Shown here in pieces: positions 20,334 through 22,468 of a stretch of 22,468 bases of DNA. The DNA is from Bacteroidota bacterium (lineage in GTDB: Bacteria > Bacteroidota > Bacteroidia > Bacteroidales > Prolixibacteraceae). The notes under the pieces were generated by a model. The model saw nothing but the letters and a program-made list of their open reading frames with translations. It made no database searches and was not told the origin of the DNA. The DNA is taken from contig JAEWME010000113.1 in NCBI GenBank assembly GCA_023393265.1, positions 1 to 22,468 of the forward strand, read 5' to 3'. Position 1 is the stretch's first letter; each line of letters starts with the position of its first letter. The position numbers and the translations under genes were made by a program.

Positions 20334-21281
20334 ATGCGTCATTCACTGGAAGTACTCGATCATGTGCGGTTGAATTTTTCGTCATCCGGACTGCTTTTCC
20401 TGAATATCGCGCTCGCCTTTATCATGTTTGGTGTAGCGCTTGGTATCAAAGCAGAGCATTTCACCGATATTCTGAAAAAACCAAAATCGGCTATCGTAGG
20501 CTTCATCAGCCAGGTATTTCTGCTTCCGGCGTTCACATTTCTGCTGGTGCTGGTTTTAAACCCAACACCTACCGTAGCGCTGGGAATGATTATGGTAGCT
20601 GCTTGCCCTGGCGGAAACATCTCGAATTTCATTAGTTCAATATCGAAAGCCAATGTGGCGCTTTCGGTCAGTCTCACGGCCATTTCAACGCTGACAGCCA
20701 TCTTTTTTACACCATTTAATTTTGCACTCTGGGGAAACCTTTATATCGATTTTTACAATGCGCATGGCGCTGCCGGTTTGGTCCGACCGCTCGAAATCGA
20801 CAAAATCCAGATGTTTCAAACAGTTTTCATCCTGCTCGGAATTCCGGTTATTGTCGGTTTATTCTTTGCCCGGAAGTTCCCAAAGATGACCGAAAAAATC
20901 AAAAAACCGATCAATCGCGGGTCGTTGCTGTTTTTTGTCCTGATGGTAGTCGCCATGCTTTCGGCCAACTTTTCGCAGTTCACCAGCTATGTCCACCTCG
21001 TATTTATTATCGTATTGCTGCATAACCTGCTGGCTTTATCAACCGGATTCTTTTTCAGCCGCATCGCCGATTGTCCGCAAATCGACAGGCGGGCCATCGC
21101 CATCGAAACCGGCATCCAGAATTCAGGATTGGCACTTGCCCTGATGTTCAATCCCAAAATATTTCCTCCTGAAATGGAACTCGGCGGGATGGCCATCGTG
21201 GCAGCATGGTGGGGAGTCTGGCACATTATCAGCGGATTGACACTCGCCTTTTTTTGGTCGCGCAAACCTATTTTTGCATAG
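20334..21281 (+). CDS. Bile acid:sodium symporter family transporter
   Basis: 315 residues, about nine to ten hydrophobic segments beginning at residue 19, as in the SBF/ASBT/NTCP fold. Family motifs seen are AACPGGNISNFIS (about 87-99), at the unwound helix that binds sodium, and IETGIQNSGLALAL (about 263-276), the second crossing helix region. Bacterial members move organic anions with sodium; real bile acids are an unlikely substrate outside the gut, and pantoate or other carboxylates have been reported for relatives. GGAG six bases before the ATG is one of the few Shine-Dalgarno-like sequences here and supports this start. The stop TAG directly abuts the next ATG (TAGATG), so it is translationally close to the acyltransferase. 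Confidence 0.92.
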   Translation: MRHSLEVLDHVRLNFSSSGLLFLNIALAFIMFGVALGIKAEHFTDILKKPKSAIVGFISQVFLLPAFTFLLVLVLNPTPTVALGMIMVAACPGGNISNFISSISKANVALSVSLTAISTLTAIFFTPFNFALWGNLYIDFYNAHGAAGLVRPLEIDKIQMFQTVFILLGIPVIVGLFFARKFPKMTEKIKKPINRGSLLFFVLMVVAMLSANFSQFTSYVHLVFIIVLLHNLLALSTGFFFSRIADCPQIDRRAIAIETGIQNSGLALALMFNPKIFPPEMELGGMAIVAAWWGVWHIISGLTLAFFWSRKPIFA

Positions 21282-22468
21282 ATGGAACGACGTTCTGCAA
21301 AATATGAAATCGTTCGTCTTTACGTGCGATTTGCATTCTGGCTCACGCACAAACGAATCATCGTTGAGGGAATCAACCGCATCCCAGAGCAAGGACCAAT
21401 TATTTTTGCACCCAACCACCAGAATGCTTTGATGGACCCACTGGCGCTGGTTTGCACCAACCCGCACCAAACGGTTTGGCTGGCCCGTGCCGACATTTTT
21501 AAACTGAAAGCCACCCGGCCCATCCTTCGTTTTCTGCGCATCATGCCGGTTTACCGGATTCGCGACGGCAAAGAAAACCTGGCCAACAACGAGGAAGTTT
21601 TCAATACCGTTATCAGCATTCTGGAAGACAAACTTACCATTGCCCTTTTTCCTGAAGCTGCCCATTCAGGAAAACGCCGGATGCTGCCCCACAAAAAAGC
21701 CATACCGCGCATTGCACTGGAAGCCGAAGAAAAAAATGAGTTTAAACTAAACCTGAAAATCGTGCCAGTCGGGATTTTTTACAGCCATTACTGGGCCTTC
21801 AATCGCTCCATTATCGTCGAATACGGCGAACCAATCGACGTAGACAAATTTCGCGATGAATACCAGCAGAATCCGCAGAAGGCATTGCTCGACCTGCGAG
21901 ACGAAATTTACCGGCAACTTTCGCCGCTGGTGCTTAACATCAGGAGCGAAACGCGTTATGAAGACTACGAAGCCATGCGCCTTTTGCTAGGAAAAACATA
22001 CGCAAAAAAGGCAAAGTTCAGCCGAAACCGCGGACTACAGCAGCTTTATGCCGAAAAAGAACTGATAGGCAAACTGGAAAAACTCGAAGCAACCAATCCT
22101 GAACCTTTTGGGCAACTGGTAGCCGGACTAAAAAACTATCTCCTGAAAACAGAAAAAGCAGGAATGACAGACGACCTGGTTGACAAATCAGGAAAAATGA
22201 ACTGGAAAATTCTGACCGGGCAATTACTGGCAGCGATGGCGTCTCTTCCGGTTTTTGTGTTCGGACTCGTTTTCAACCTTATTCCGTTCCTTCTTCCCGG
22301 AATAATCCTGAAAGGGAAAATCAGGGACATGACTTTCATGAGCACTTTCAATTTTGTCATTGGCTTGATCATGTTCCCGCTTTTTTACCTGATTTTTAGT
22401 GCGGGAGTCTGGGCAACTTTCCATTCCTTTTGGCTCTCGCTGGCTGTTCTAATCCTGATGCCTTTGGG
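21282..22468 (+). CDS. Membrane-associated lysophospholipid acyltransferase (PlsC family), truncated by right edge
   Basis: 395 codons are visible without a stop; the gene continues past the window. The acyltransferase domain occupies about residues 15-200: PNHQNALMDPLAL holds His46 and Asp52, and ALFPEAAHSGKRR (121-133) is the FPEG-like block with Ala in place of Gly. After a helical linker (about 205-305) come two or more C-terminal hydrophobic segments (LLAAMASLPVFVFGLVFNLI; FNFVIGLIMFPLFYLIFSAG), so the enzyme is anchored in the inner membrane. It probably acylates lysophosphatidic acid or another lysolipid. It follows the symporter stop with no gap, suggesting one transcript. It is the second PlsC-like protein in the window and clearly different from the GlsA-like one. 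Confidence 0.9.
   Translation, partial: MERRSAKYEIVRLYVRFAFWLTHKRIIVEGINRIPEQGPIIFAPNHQNALMDPLALVCTNPHQTVWLARADIFKLKATRPILRFLRIMPVYRIRDGKENLANNEEVFNTVISILEDKLTIALFPEAAHSGKRRMLPHKKAIPRIALEAEEKNEFKLNLKIVPVGIFYSHYWAFNRSIIVEYGEPIDVDKFRDEYQQNPQKALLDLRDEIYRQLSPLVLNIRSETRYEDYEAMRLLLGKTYAKKAKFSRNRGLQQLYAEKELIGKLEKLEATNPEPFGQLVAGLKNYLLKTEKAGMTDDLVDKSGKMNWKILTGQLLAAMASLPVFVFGLVFNLIPFLLPGIILKGKIRDMTFMSTFNFVIGLIMFPLFYLIFSAGVWATFHSFWLSLAVLILMPL

Overview
The window reads as a chromosomal segment of a member of the Bacteroidota, probably order Bacteroidales/Marinilabiliales. The grounds are a Bacteroidota-type mraZ-rsmH-ftsL-PBP start of the division and cell wall cluster, the paired acyltransferases of glycine lipid synthesis, a long PurF-like protein, an NrtR/AraR-type Nudix regulator, promoters resembling the Bacteroidota TTTG / TAnnTTTG consensus, and few Shine-Dalgarno sequences. 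The placement is inference from gene content; there is no rRNA or tRNA gene in the window.

Layout. 1-3268 (minus): a tightly overlapping division operon, mraZ > rsmH > ftsL-like > PBP/ftsI (cut by the left edge), preceded by a 10-bp-period direct repeat that looks like the MraZ operator. 3721-6298 (plus): a GlsA-like O-acyltransferase, a GlsB-like N-acyltransferase and a Nudix-fold regulator with a degenerate catalytic box, ending at a terminator shared with the convergent genes. 6373-8762 (minus): a SPOR-domain secreted protein overlapping a long PurF-type amidotransferase. 9049-10849 (plus): miaB and an AhpD/carboxymuconolactone decarboxylase-type protein.

10855-16043 is an accessory stretch between conserved chromosomal genes. 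It carries an unidentified small ORF on a decayed REP element, an unidentified helical protein, an AT-rich pair made of a three-Cys-motif partner protein (TcmP) and a three-Cys-motif Gp37/Gp68-like protein (DUF5131), an unidentified secreted protein, and a RAYT (REP-associated HUH tyrosine transposase) with short inverted hairpins at its ends. Outside these lie two arrays of a 144-bp, multi-hairpin repeat, with three units on each side in the same order.

16044-22468 returns to ordinary chromosome: a DUF84/YjjX-type NTPase, a GNAT acetyltransferase, a ferritin-like/VIT1 membrane fusion (MbfA-like), an AlbA/Schlafen-type ATP-binding protein, an alkaline phosphatase, a bile acid:sodium symporter family protein and a membrane-associated lysophospholipid acyltransferase cut by the right edge. 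Several intergenic gaps hold islands of a degenerate 7-8-bp repeat (AACCCGN-like), some of which fold into long hairpins.

The strongest candidates for something poorly described are the RAYT with its duplicated 144-bp composite arrays and the TcmP/three-Cys gene pair next to it.
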